From Candidatus Eisenbacteria bacterium (GTDB lineage: Bacteria > Eisenbacteria > RBG-16-71-46 > SZUA-252): a stretch of DNA of 64,000 nt. Under the pieces are notes generated by a model. The model saw nothing but the letters and a program-made list of their open reading frames with translations, searched no databases and was not told the origin of the DNA. Made by a program: the position numbers and the translations under genes. Of the stretch, positions 49,815 to 58,520 are shown piece after piece. Every line of letters starts with the position of its first letter. Position 1 is the first letter of the stretch. The DNA is taken from assembly GCA_005893275.1 (NCBI GenBank), contig VBOW01000042.1, forward strand, positions 1-64,000. The letters are read 5' to 3'.

Positions 49815-50933
49815 ATGAGTCACCTCCACATTCCACGGACGGCCGGATCCCGGATCGGAGCGAGCCTCGCCGTGCTCGTTTGGCTCGGCGTTTCGGGCGC
49901 CTCGCCTGCCACCGCCGCATCGGATCGCGGCACCTTCTCGATCGTCGCCTACGACTCGGTTACGCAGGAGATGGGCGTCGCGGTTCAGTCCAAGTACTTC
50001 AGCGTTGGGACCGATGTTCCATGGGCCGAGGCGGGCGTCGGGGCTGTCGCGACGCAGGCGCGCGTCGATCCTTCCTTCGGGCTCAAGGCGCTCGGTCTCC
50101 TCCGTACCGGTTTGAGAGCGGCGGATGTGCTGCGCGCCCTGGCCGCGACCGACTCGGTGTGGGATTCGCGCCAGCTCGGAATTGTGGATGCGCGCGGGGG
50201 CGTCGCGAACTGGACGGGGAGCAAGTGCCTCGACTGGGCGGGCGGCGAGGCGGGCGCCGATTTCGTCTGCCAGGGAAATATCCTGGCCGGCCCGGCGGTC
50301 GTGTCCGGGATGGCGAAAGCGTACCGCGAGAGCAAGGGGGAGATGGCGGAGCGCCTCCTCGCGGCGCTCGATGCGGCGCAGGCCGCGGGGGGCGACAAGC
50401 GGGGCATGCAGTCCGCGGCGCTCCTCGTGGTTCGCCCGAACGCGACGCGGCCTCAGTTCACGCAGCGATACATCGATCTTCGCGTGGAGGACCACAAGAC
50501 CCCCATCAAGGAGCTGAGGCGCCTGCTCGAGATCCAGGAGGGGTTCCACGGCGCGGACAACCACCTCTTCTACGCCGACCAGTACGAGGCCGCGGGACGC
50601 GCGGACCTGGCGACGCGCGAACGCGAGCGCGTGGCGGAGACCCTGCGCCGCGCCCTCGGACGGGGGGAGCGGGATGCCTCGATGCTGAACGGGCTCGCCT
50701 GGGCCTGCGCGACCCACGATCTTTATCTCGAGGACGCGCTCAAGGCCGCCGAGCGTGCCGCGTCGCTCGAGCCCAGGAACGTGGACATCCTGGACACGCT
50801 CGCGGAGGTCTATTTCCGTCACGGAAACCCGGCGAAGGCGATCGAGGTCGAATCCCGGGCCGCCTCGATCGACCCGAAGAGCCAGTATCTGAAAGACCAG
50901 ATCGAGCGCTTCCGCAGGGGCGGCGGAGGATAG
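49815..50933 (+). CDS. Exported DUF1028 protein with C-terminal TPR-like tail
   Basis: It has 372 residues from an ATG at 49815 with GAGGAGAAG just upstream; an in-frame ATG at 49656 lies inside the divergent gene's start and is rejected. A signal peptide covers about residues 10-35, then GTFSIVAYDSVTQEMGVAVQSKYFSVG, WAEAGVGAVATQARVD, GIVDARGGVANWTG and QSAALLVVRP. The tail (about 260-372) includes TPR-like helices (LNGLAWACATHDLYLEDALKAAERAASLEP, DILDTLAEVYFRHGNPAKAIE). The domain has an Ntn-hydrolase-like fold with unknown substrate. It forms a tandem pair with the next gene. Confidence 0.82.
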   Translation: MSHLHIPRTAGSRIGASLAVLVWLGVSGASPATAASDRGTFSIVAYDSVTQEMGVAVQSKYFSVGTDVPWAEAGVGAVATQARVDPSFGLKALGLLRTGLRAADVLRALAATDSVWDSRQLGIVDARGGVANWTGSKCLDWAGGEAGADFVCQGNILAGPAVVSGMAKAYRESKGEMAERLLAALDAAQAAGGDKRGMQSAALLVVRPNATRPQFTQRYIDLRVEDHKTPIKELRRLLEIQEGFHGADNHLFYADQYEAAGRADLATRERERVAETLRRALGRGERDASMLNGLAWACATHDLYLEDALKAAERAASLEPRNVDILDTLAEVYFRHGNPAKAIEVESRAASIDPKSQYLKDQIERFRRGGGG

Positions 50934-50940
50934 GCTCCCC

Positions 50941-52017
50941 ATGAGCGCTCGAGCCTTCCCTGTCATCGCGATGGTGGCGGCCGCCGCGCTCGCGGCGTGC
51001 GCCCATCCGGCCTGGGCCACCTTTTCCATCGTCGCGTACGACTCGGTCACGCAGGAGCTGGGCGTCGCGGTCCAATCGCGGGCGTTCAGCGTGGGGATGG
51101 CCGTTCCCTGGGCCGAGGCGGGCGTGGGCGCGATTGCCACCCAGGCCTCGACCAACGAGTCCTTCGGCCCGATGGGGCTCACGCTTCTCCGCGCGGGGAA
51201 ACCGGCTCCGGAGGCGATGCGCACACTGCTCGCCGCCGATTCCGGGAGCGCGCACCGGCAGATCGGAATCGTGGACGCCCGGGGCAGGAGCGCCAATTTC
51301 ACCGGGAAGCTTTGCTCCGATTGGGCGGGAGGCATCACCGGGCCGGGCTATGCGATCCAAGGGAACATCCTGGCGGGGGAGGCCGTTGTACAGGGGATGC
51401 AGCGGGCGTATCTCGGGACCCAGGGGGAGCTGGCGGAGCGGCTCCTGGCCGCGCTCCAGGCGGCGCAGGCCGCGGGGGGCGACCGCCGGGGCATGGAATC
51501 CGCGGCGCTCGTCGTCGTGCGGCCGAGCGACCAGTATCCGGAATACCGGACGCGCTACGTGGACCTGCGCGTCGAGGATCACAGGGACCCCATCAACGAG
51601 CTGATCCGCGTCTATCGCCTCCTCGAGGGGCAGCGGCTCGCCGAGGCCCACATTCGCTACGCCGAGGCCTACGACAAGGCCGGCCGCGCGGATCTCGCGC
51701 GGGTCGAGCGGGACCGGGTCGCCGAGTCGCTCGCGCACGCGCTGGCGCGGAAGGACGTGGATGCCTCCACGCTGAACGGGCTCGCCTGGATCTGCGCCAC
51801 GAACAACGTGCACCTCGTCGAGGCGCTTCAGGCCGCCGAACGCGCCGCCGCGCTCGAGCCGAAGAGCGCTGAGATACTCGACACGCTCGCCGAGGTCCAC
51901 TACCGTAGCGGGAACGCCGCCAAGGCGATCGAAGTGGAAAGCCGGGCGCTTTCCTACGCGCCCAACGATCAATATTTGAAAGAGCAAATCAACCGGTTCA
52001 AGAACGGAAGCAAATAG
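50941..52017 (+). CDS. Exported DUF1028 protein with TPR-like tail (tandem copy)
   Basis: This 358-residue protein starts at an ATG 7 bp after the previous DUF1028 gene. The signal segment contains LAAC, which could be a lipobox, but signal peptidase I cleavage before TFSIVAYDS is also possible. Core and tail parallel the previous gene almost block for block (AYDSVTQELGVAVQSRAFSVG; GIVDARGRSANFTG; LNGLAWICATNNVHLVEALQAAERAAALEP). It arose by tandem duplication. The shared tail with TPR-like repeats distinguishes this pair from the copy at 11725. Confidence 0.82.
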   Translation: MSARAFPVIAMVAAAALAACAHPAWATFSIVAYDSVTQELGVAVQSRAFSVGMAVPWAEAGVGAIATQASTNESFGPMGLTLLRAGKPAPEAMRTLLAADSGSAHRQIGIVDARGRSANFTGKLCSDWAGGITGPGYAIQGNILAGEAVVQGMQRAYLGTQGELAERLLAALQAAQAAGGDRRGMESAALVVVRPSDQYPEYRTRYVDLRVEDHRDPINELIRVYRLLEGQRLAEAHIRYAEAYDKAGRADLARVERDRVAESLAHALARKDVDASTLNGLAWICATNNVHLVEALQAAERAAALEPKSAEILDTLAEVHYRSGNAAKAIEVESRALSYAPNDQYLKEQINRFKNGSK

Positions 52018-52034
52018 TCCAGCGGAGACAACCC

Positions 52035-54152
52035 ATGCCCGAACGAAGCCCGGTTACGCCCGAGACCCTGCTCGATCTCCAGTTCATCGACGGTGTCGCG
52101 CTCTCGCCCGATGGGAGCCGCGTCGTCTACCAGGTTCGCTCGATCGATTCCGAAAAGGACGCGTATGAATCGCACCTCTGGCTCGTTCCGATGCGGGGCG
52201 GCGAGCCGCGCCGTCTCACGTTCGGCGAGCACAAGAACGGGGGCCCCGCGTGGAGTCCGGACGGGAAGTCGATCGCGTTCGTGTCGGATCGCCGGGATAA
52301 GAAGGCGCAGATTTACCGGCTTTCGCTCGAGGGAGGCGAAGCGGAACGGCTGACCGATCTCGACGGGGTGGTCGGCGGGCTCTCGTGGTCCCCGGACGCC
52401 TCGAAGCTGGCGTTCACCTATCGTGCGAACGATCCGCCCGAAACGGGACATCTCCCGGGCTCGATCGCCGCGAAGAATGCGGCCCAGGCCCAGGCCGACA
52501 AGAAAGATCCGAAGCCGCCGACGTTTCGGCACCTGACGCGGCTCCATTACAAGGAGGATGGCCAGGGATTCCTGCCGAAATCGCGGTTCCATGTCCACGT
52601 CTTCGAGATCGCAACGGGTGAGCTGCGGGCCCTCACGAGGGGTGAATGGGACCACGGGACCCCGGCATGGTCCCCCGACGGGAAATGGCTCGTCGTCCCG
52701 GCGAATCGCCTGCCCGATGCCGACTACCATGCGACGACCATGGACCTATGGCTCCTCCCGTCATCCGGTGGGGAGCCGCGGAACCTCACGCCGGAGCCGG
52801 GCATGGCCTTGGCTCCCGCGTGGTCGCCCGACGGCTCCCAGATCGCCTACCTGGGAAACGATGACGAGACCGACGCGTGGGGCGTGAAGAACGTGCACGT
52901 GTGGATCGTCTCGCCCGCCGGGGGCCCCGCTCGCGACCTCACCCCGGATTTCGATCGGAGCGGGCTCGACTTGATGGGGACCGATCTTCGGGACTTCCAC
53001 GAGCCAGGGCAGCCTGTCTGGTCGCCCGACGGAGCGACGATTTATTTCTCCGCGAGCGACGAGGGCTCGACCCATCTATTCGCCGTTTCCTCGAAAGGCG
53101 GAGCCCCGCGCCGGGTCACATCGGGCGGGCTCGCGCTCCTCGCGGTGCAGGGCTGCGCTGGAACGAAGGATCTCGCGGTGGTCCGGTGCGATCACACCGA
53201 CGCCGGAACGGTCGCGCGACTCGACCCGACGACCGGGGCCATGACGCCGCTGGCTCGCCCGACGGCCAAGCTTTTCGACACCCTCGCGGTGGGGACGCCC
53301 GAAGAGCTCTGGGTCGACATGCCCGAAGGGCACAGGGTCCAGTGCTGGATGCTCAAACCGCCGAAGTCCGGCGCGCCAAAGGGCGCTCCGAAGGGAAAGC
53401 ACCCTATGGTGCTCGAGATCCACGGGGGACCGAGGATCCAGTACGGCGCCTGCTTCTTTCATGAGTTCCAGGTTCTCGCGAGCGCGGGGTTCTACGTCCT
53501 CTTCTCGAACCCACGGGGCGCCCAAGGGTACGGCGAGGCCTTCACGCGGGCGATCGTGCAGGATTGGGGCGGCCCCGATTACGAGGACCTGATGCGCGTC
53601 GTGGACGAAGCGCTCCGCCGCTACCCCGAGATCGATCCCGAACGCCTCGGGGTCACGGGAGGCTCCTACGGTGGATACATGACGAACTGGATCGTGGGGC
53701 ACACCGATCGCTTCAAGGCGGCGGCGACCCAGCGGAGCGTCGTCGACCTGAAAACGCTCCTTCTCGCCGGCGATTTCAGCGACGACGCCGTGCCCGAGTT
53801 CGGGGATCAGCCTTGGAGGGATTCCGCCGACTATCGCAGGATGTCCCCCATCACCTACGTGGAAAACATCAAGACGCCCCTTCTGATCCTGCACAGCCTG
53901 GAGGACCACCGCTGCCCCGTGGAGGAAGCGGAGCAGCTCTACACCTCGCTCAAGCTGCTGCGCCGCGACGTGGAAATGGTGCTCTTCCCCGGCGAAAGCC
54001 ACGGGTTATCGCGCGGCGGCACGCCCTCACGACGCCTCGCGCGGCTCCATTTCATCCGCGAGTGGTTCGTGCGGCATCTGAAGCCGGAGCCCGCGGACAC
54101 GGCTGCAAGGGCGCCCGTGGCGGCGGAGCCGGCGATGGCGAAAGCAAAGTGA
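52035..54152 (+). CDS. S9C-type prolyl oligopeptidase / acylaminoacyl peptidase
   Basis: This 705-residue cytosolic serine peptidase has an N-terminal beta-propeller (about 20-420) built of WD40-like TolB repeats (PAWSPDGKSIAFVSDRR, LSWSPDASKLAF, PVWSPDGATIYF). The C-terminal alpha/beta-hydrolase domain has the triad Ser544 (GGSYGGY), Asp624 (HSLEDHR) and His656 (GESHGLS). It probably removes residues from small peptides. There is no signal peptide. The ATG lies 17 bp after the DUF1028 pair, and the next gene begins directly at its stop. Confidence 0.9.
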   Translation: MPERSPVTPETLLDLQFIDGVALSPDGSRVVYQVRSIDSEKDAYESHLWLVPMRGGEPRRLTFGEHKNGGPAWSPDGKSIAFVSDRRDKKAQIYRLSLEGGEAERLTDLDGVVGGLSWSPDASKLAFTYRANDPPETGHLPGSIAAKNAAQAQADKKDPKPPTFRHLTRLHYKEDGQGFLPKSRFHVHVFEIATGELRALTRGEWDHGTPAWSPDGKWLVVPANRLPDADYHATTMDLWLLPSSGGEPRNLTPEPGMALAPAWSPDGSQIAYLGNDDETDAWGVKNVHVWIVSPAGGPARDLTPDFDRSGLDLMGTDLRDFHEPGQPVWSPDGATIYFSASDEGSTHLFAVSSKGGAPRRVTSGGLALLAVQGCAGTKDLAVVRCDHTDAGTVARLDPTTGAMTPLARPTAKLFDTLAVGTPEELWVDMPEGHRVQCWMLKPPKSGAPKGAPKGKHPMVLEIHGGPRIQYGACFFHEFQVLASAGFYVLFSNPRGAQGYGEAFTRAIVQDWGGPDYEDLMRVVDEALRRYPEIDPERLGVTGGSYGGYMTNWIVGHTDRFKAAATQRSVVDLKTLLLAGDFSDDAVPEFGDQPWRDSADYRRMSPITYVENIKTPLLILHSLEDHRCPVEEAEQLYTSLKLLRRDVEMVLFPGESHGLSRGGTPSRRLARLHFIREWFVRHLKPEPADTAARAPVAAEPAMAKAK

Positions 54153-54962
54153 GTGGAGCTTAGCGGTCGCTCGATCCTCCTCACAGGCGCCACGGGTGGG
54201 ATCGGCCGACGGACCGCCCAGCTCCTGGCGCGGGGCGGGGCCAAGCTCACGCTCTTTGCCCGCAGACAGGGGCCGCTCGAAACCCTCCGTTCTTCCATTG
54301 AATCCTCAGGGGGCTCGGCGATCGCGGTGGCGGGAGACGTGCGCCGCCTCCCCGACGCGGAGCGCGCCGTGGCCGAGGCGGTCGGGAGGTTCGGCGGGCT
54401 GGACGCCGTCGTGAACAACGCCGGCATCGGCATGCTCGCCTCGCTCGCCGAGGCATCCGACGGCAGCGTGGCGGAGCTCCTCGAGGTGAACGTCCTCGGC
54501 ACCTTTCGGGTAACCCGAGCCGCGTATCCCAAGCTCTCCGAGGGCACGAAGGACGGCGTTCGTAGGGTCATCGTCAACGTGGCGAGCTTCGCCGGAAAAG
54601 TGGGGGTGCCGTACTATTCTTTCTACAGCGCCTCCAAGTTCGGTCTCGTGGGGATGACGGAGGCGTGGCGGCGGGAGCTTCGGCCCCGCGGCATCGACGT
54701 GGTGCTCGTGATCCCGGCGGCGGTCGAGACGGAGTTTCTGGCCCGGCTCGATCGAAACCGGGCGCTCGGGTTGGGCCCGGCGGGCACCGTACTCGAACCA
54801 GAGGAGGTTGCGCGGGCGATCGTGGGCGCGCTTCGGCGCCCCAGACCCGAAATCTACATTCCGCGCCGAAACCGATGGATCGGGCTTCTGAACGTCCTAT
54901 CTCCGCGCCTGTCGGACCGGATCGTAAACCGCCTCTTCCGCTACCCCGGGAGGCCGGAGTGA
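54153..54962 (+). CDS. Short-chain dehydrogenase/reductase
   Basis: This 269-residue classical SDR has the nucleotide site TGATGGIGRR (residues 11-20), NNAGIGML, the Ser in VNVASFAGKVG and the catalytic YSASK. The C-terminal 45 residues extend beyond the core, with basic and hydrophobic stretches that could touch the membrane. The GTG start follows the peptidase TGA without a gap. The substrate is unknown; a lipid or ketone is plausible, given the patatin gene coupled downstream. Confidence 0.83.
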   Translation: MELSGRSILLTGATGGIGRRTAQLLARGGAKLTLFARRQGPLETLRSSIESSGGSAIAVAGDVRRLPDAERAVAEAVGRFGGLDAVVNNAGIGMLASLAEASDGSVAELLEVNVLGTFRVTRAAYPKLSEGTKDGVRRVIVNVASFAGKVGVPYYSFYSASKFGLVGMTEAWRRELRPRGIDVVLVIPAAVETEFLARLDRNRALGLGPAGTVLEPEEVARAIVGALRRPRPEIYIPRRNRWIGLLNVLSPRLSDRIVNRLFRYPGRPE

Positions 54963-56071
54963 TTCCGTCCGCCCCGGAAGGCGGAAAAATCGCCCTCGGC
55001 CTGACCGGCGGCGGCATGACCGGCGCCTTCTACGAGATCGGCTGCCTGGCGGCGCTCGACGATTTTCTCGGGTTTGATTTTTCGAGCACGGGCTTCCACA
55101 TCTACATGGGCGTGAGCGCGGGGGCCTCCGTCGCCTCGCTCCTCGCCAAGGGGGTGCCGGCCCGAAAAATCTACTGGGGGCTTCTGCACGGCTCGGAGCC
55201 CTCCCTCGAGTTCAAGCGCGGGGATTTCTACATGGCGAATCGCTGGGCCATCGTGAAATCCGTGTTCGCGACCGTGGCCTCGGTCCCCGGGTTCTTCCTC
55301 AAGAGTATCCGGCTGCGCCAGCACCCTTCACCTTTCGAGTTCATGCATCACATCGAAGAGCGCCTGCCACCCGGCCTGTTTGCGTTGGACAACTACCAGC
55401 GGTTCTTCGCCCAGCTGCTCGAAGCCTTCGGCAAGACCGATTCCTTCACAGGTCTGGCCCGCGAGCTCTACATCCCCGCGACCGACCTCGATCTGGGCAC
55501 GAGACGGATCTTCTCGAATACCGATGAAGACCAGGTTCCGATCTCCCACGCCGTCGCCGCCTCTTCCGCCATCCCCCTCTTTTTCCGGCCGGTTCGGATC
55601 CAGGGACGCGACTTCATCGACGGCTCCACCGGCCGGGTCGCGCACATCGACGTGGCGATCAAAGCCGGCGCGTCCACGATCCTGATCATCAACCCGCTGC
55701 TCAATATCATGAACGACCGCAGCTCGGTCTGCATTCCGCGGAGCGACGGGAAGTGCGCGAGGATCGTAGAGAAGGGCATGTCCTTCGTCCAGGACCAGGC
55801 ATCGCGGATCGAGACGCGGACGCGCCTGGACGGTGAGATCCGGCGCGCCCAAGCGGAGTTTCCGCAAGTAAAGATCTATCGGATCGAGCCCTCGTCGGCC
55901 GAGGTGATGATGTTCCTCCATCCGACCATGAGCTACTCCGAGCGCGAGCAGATCCTGCGATACGGGTATACCTCGATGACCTCGGTCCTGAAGCGCAGGC
56001 GCGCGGTCATCGAAGAGCTGATGCAGTTTCATGGACTGAACCCTTCGGATGAGGCCTCCGTCGCCGAATGA
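54959..56071 (+). CDS. Patatin-like phospholipase
   Basis: It has 370 residues from a GTG in a GTGA overlap with the SDR stop, with GGGAGG 5-6 nt upstream. The oxyanion-hole block is LGLTGGGMTGAF, with Thr where Arg or Lys is usual. The nucleophile is Ser53 in GVSAG, and the dyad Asp221 is in IDGSTG. It is likely a lipid acyl hydrolase of the inner-membrane or cytosolic type. A C-terminal extension after the catalytic domain (about 270-370) has no recognised domain. The frame runs on upstream inside the SDR gene, without family resemblance. Confidence 0.83.
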   Translation: MIPSAPEGGKIALGLTGGGMTGAFYEIGCLAALDDFLGFDFSSTGFHIYMGVSAGASVASLLAKGVPARKIYWGLLHGSEPSLEFKRGDFYMANRWAIVKSVFATVASVPGFFLKSIRLRQHPSPFEFMHHIEERLPPGLFALDNYQRFFAQLLEAFGKTDSFTGLARELYIPATDLDLGTRRIFSNTDEDQVPISHAVAASSAIPLFFRPVRIQGRDFIDGSTGRVAHIDVAIKAGASTILIINPLLNIMNDRSSVCIPRSDGKCARIVEKGMSFVQDQASRIETRTRLDGEIRRAQAEFPQVKIYRIEPSSAEVMMFLHPTMSYSEREQILRYGYTSMTSVLKRRRAVIEELMQFHGLNPSDEASVAE

Positions 56072-56976
56072 TCCATAACCCGCTCAAGAGCCGGCTGAAC
56101 CGCGGCGAGCTGATCCTCCTGGACGGGGCCCTCGGCACCGAGCTCGAGCGGCGGCAGATCCCGACCCCGCTCCCGCTCTGGAGCGCGCAGGCCCTTTTCG
56201 ATTCTCCCGATACCGTGCGCTCGATCCACCAGGATTACGTGCGTGCGGGAGCCGATATCCTCACCGCGAATACGTTCCGGGCGACGCCGCGGACGCTGGC
56301 GAAGGCGGGGCGCGCGGGGGATGCCGAGCGCATGGTGGCGCGTGCGGTCGCGCTCGCGCGGGAGGCCGCGGATCGGGCGCGGGGAGCGCGTGAGATCCTG
56401 ATCGCGGGCGCCCTGGCACCCCTCGAGGATTGCTACCGGCCCGATCTCGCGCCCGACCCCGCCTTGGCCGAACGCGAGCACGCGGAGCAGGCGGTCCGGC
56501 TCACGCGCGCCGGCGTCGATCTCCTTCTGATCGAAACGATGAACTCGACGGCCGAGGCCAAAGCGGCGCTCCGCGGAGCCAAGGCTTCGGGTCTCCCGGT
56601 GCTCGTGAGCTTCATCTGCAAGAGCGCCACGGAAATCTTGAACGGGGAATCGCTTGCGGATGCCGTTGGCGCGGTCGAGCCGTTCAAACCCGACGTCATC
56701 CTGGTGAATTGCACGGCGCCGGACATGGTTGCGGGTTGCTTGGGAGAGATGGCGCGCTCGACGCGAACGCCCATCGGCTGCTACCCGAACGCGGGCGCGC
56801 CGGACATGGCGCATGGGACGTGGCTCTTCGATCCCGCGTGGACCCCCGAGAAATTCGCGGAGGCCGCCGCCACATGGGTGGCGCGGGGAGCCCAGGTCAT
56901 CGGCGGGTGCTGCGGGGTCGGACCGGATCACATCCGAGCGCTCCGGGAGGCACTGCCTCCCGTGCTCGTCGAGTAG
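56068..56976 (+). CDS. Homocysteine S-methyltransferase family protein
   Basis: This 302-residue TIM-barrel enzyme is a relative of the MetH N-terminal domain and of BHMT/MmuM. It has LLDGALGTELERR, GADILTANTFRATP, and the zinc cysteines in VNCTAP and IGGCCG. It transfers a methyl group to homocysteine from an unidentified donor such as S-methylmethionine or betaine. The ATG overlaps the patatin stop (ATGA). Confidence 0.87.
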   Translation: MIHNPLKSRLNRGELILLDGALGTELERRQIPTPLPLWSAQALFDSPDTVRSIHQDYVRAGADILTANTFRATPRTLAKAGRAGDAERMVARAVALAREAADRARGAREILIAGALAPLEDCYRPDLAPDPALAEREHAEQAVRLTRAGVDLLLIETMNSTAEAKAALRGAKASGLPVLVSFICKSATEILNGESLADAVGAVEPFKPDVILVNCTAPDMVAGCLGEMARSTRTPIGCYPNAGAPDMAHGTWLFDPAWTPEKFAEAAATWVARGAQVIGGCCGVGPDHIRALREALPPVLVE

Positions 56977-56978
56977 CG

Positions 56979-58478
56979 TTGCCACCGCAATCCGCTCCCG
57001 AGGCCGCCGGCCCGGCCGCGGCGCCGCCGCTCCGCCCTGCGGCGAGCCTGATTCTCATCTCGCGAACGCCCAAGCTGCGCGTGCTCTGGGTGCGCCGCGC
57101 CGAGGCGAATCCATTCCTCGGCGGCTTTCATTCCTTCCCGGGCGGGAGGATGTCGCCCGAAGACGGCCCGACCGACGGGGAGGAGGCGCTCGAGCTGGCA
57201 ATGATCCGCTGCGCCGTGCGCGAGACGTTCGAGGAAACAGGGATCTTCGTGGGCGTGAACGGGCCGAAACCGGACCAGGCCGCGCGGCGCCTCCTGAGGG
57301 AGCAGGTGCTGAACGGCAACGCCGAATTCTGGCCCTCCATCGAACGGATCGGGCTTTCGCTGGACCGCGCGGCGTTCCGGATGTCGGGCCGGTGGGTCAC
57401 GCCCCCTTTCAGCCGCACGCGTTTCGACACAATGTTCTTCGTTTCCGAGCTCGAGCAGCCGGAATCTCCCGATGTCTGGCCGGGGGAGCTCAGCTCGGGC
57501 GAGTGGGTCGAGCCGGATCGGGCGCTCAGGCTCTGGGAGGAAGACCGCGTGACGCTCGCGATGCCCACGCTCCACGCGATTCGGGTGATCGGGGAGGGGG
57601 CCGACGATCTTCCGGCCCGGCTTCGCGCGGTACCGGAGGCGAACGGCGTGCCCTCGCGCCATGTGATCCTGCACCCGGGCATCGTGATGGTGCCGCTCCG
57701 CACCGAGACGCTCGCGCCGGCGACCCACACGAACGCGGCCGTGATCGGAGACGCCGAGATCGTGATCGTGGATCCGGGCACGGCGGATTCGGGCGAGCTC
57801 GAGGCTCTCTACGAGGTGGTGGACGGCGCGACCGCGCGCGGGGGAAAGGTCACCGCAGTGCTCCTCACCCACCGTCACAAAGACCACGTTTCGGGGGCCG
57901 ACGCCGTCCGCGCGCGCTACGGCGCGCCGGTCTGGGGCCACGGCCTGATCTCGGATCGGGTGCGGCTCGATCGCGAGCTAAGGGACGGTGACCGCATCGA
58001 GCTCAAGGGGCCCCATCGACGCCGGGTGCTGGCGCTCCATACGCCCGGGCACTCGCGCTCCCATATCGCGTTCTTCGAGGAGCGGTCGCGAACGCTCTGC
58101 GCGGGAGATCTCGTCTCGACGCTGGGAACGGTCGTCGTGGATCCTCCCGACGGGAACATGAGCGATTACCTGCGCTCGCTCGATCGGCTCAGGGAGCTTC
58201 AGGCGACCGCGCTCATCCCGGGGCACGGTCCGCCAAGCCGGGGCGTGGACCATCTGCTCGCAGCCCTGCTGGAGCACCGTCGGATGCGGGAAGCGCGGAT
58301 TCTAAGCGCGTTGAAAGGCGGGCCCATGACGGAGGAGGCCCTGCGTGAGGAGGTCTATCGGGACACGCCGGGAGCCCCGCCCGCGCTCGCCGCGAGGACC
58401 CTCGAGGCGCACCTGGAGCGCCTGGTCGAGGAAGGGCGTATCCGGAAGGACTCCGGACGCGTGATGCTGGCGAAATAG
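56979..58478 (+). CDS. NUDIX hydrolase fused to LACTB2-like metallo-beta-lactamase
   Basis: This 499-residue two-enzyme protein probably starts at a TTG at 56979, 2 nt after the previous stop; there is no ribosome site, so it may depend on coupling. The N-terminal half has a NUDIX domain with GGR...RETFEETGIF (about 54-90). The C-terminal half (about 225-430) has the MBL zinc motif THRHKDH (near 297-303), HTPGHSRSH and PGHGPP, followed by a winged-helix-like end, as in LACTB2-type hydrolases. The combination suggests sequential hydrolysis of nucleotide or CoA-type metabolites, or RNA processing. Which is not shown. Confidence 0.82.
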   Translation: MPPQSAPEAAGPAAAPPLRPAASLILISRTPKLRVLWVRRAEANPFLGGFHSFPGGRMSPEDGPTDGEEALELAMIRCAVRETFEETGIFVGVNGPKPDQAARRLLREQVLNGNAEFWPSIERIGLSLDRAAFRMSGRWVTPPFSRTRFDTMFFVSELEQPESPDVWPGELSSGEWVEPDRALRLWEEDRVTLAMPTLHAIRVIGEGADDLPARLRAVPEANGVPSRHVILHPGIVMVPLRTETLAPATHTNAAVIGDAEIVIVDPGTADSGELEALYEVVDGATARGGKVTAVLLTHRHKDHVSGADAVRARYGAPVWGHGLISDRVRLDRELRDGDRIELKGPHRRRVLALHTPGHSRSHIAFFEERSRTLCAGDLVSTLGTVVVDPPDGNMSDYLRSLDRLRELQATALIPGHGPPSRGVDHLLAALLEHRRMREARILSALKGGPMTEEALREEVYRDTPGAPPALAARTLEAHLERLVEEGRIRKDSGRVMLAK

Positions 58479-58492
58479 CGCCCGCACGGGCG
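58479..58492. terminator. Small GC hairpin between convergent genes
   Basis: CGCCCGCACGGGCG, a 5-bp stem with 4-nt loop, sits right after the NUDIX-MBL stop and 29 bp before the end of the E1 gene. It is weak and has no U-tract. Confidence 0.25.
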
Positions 58493-58520
58493 GCTGCGGC
58501 GCCGGCGTCGCGGGGATGAA

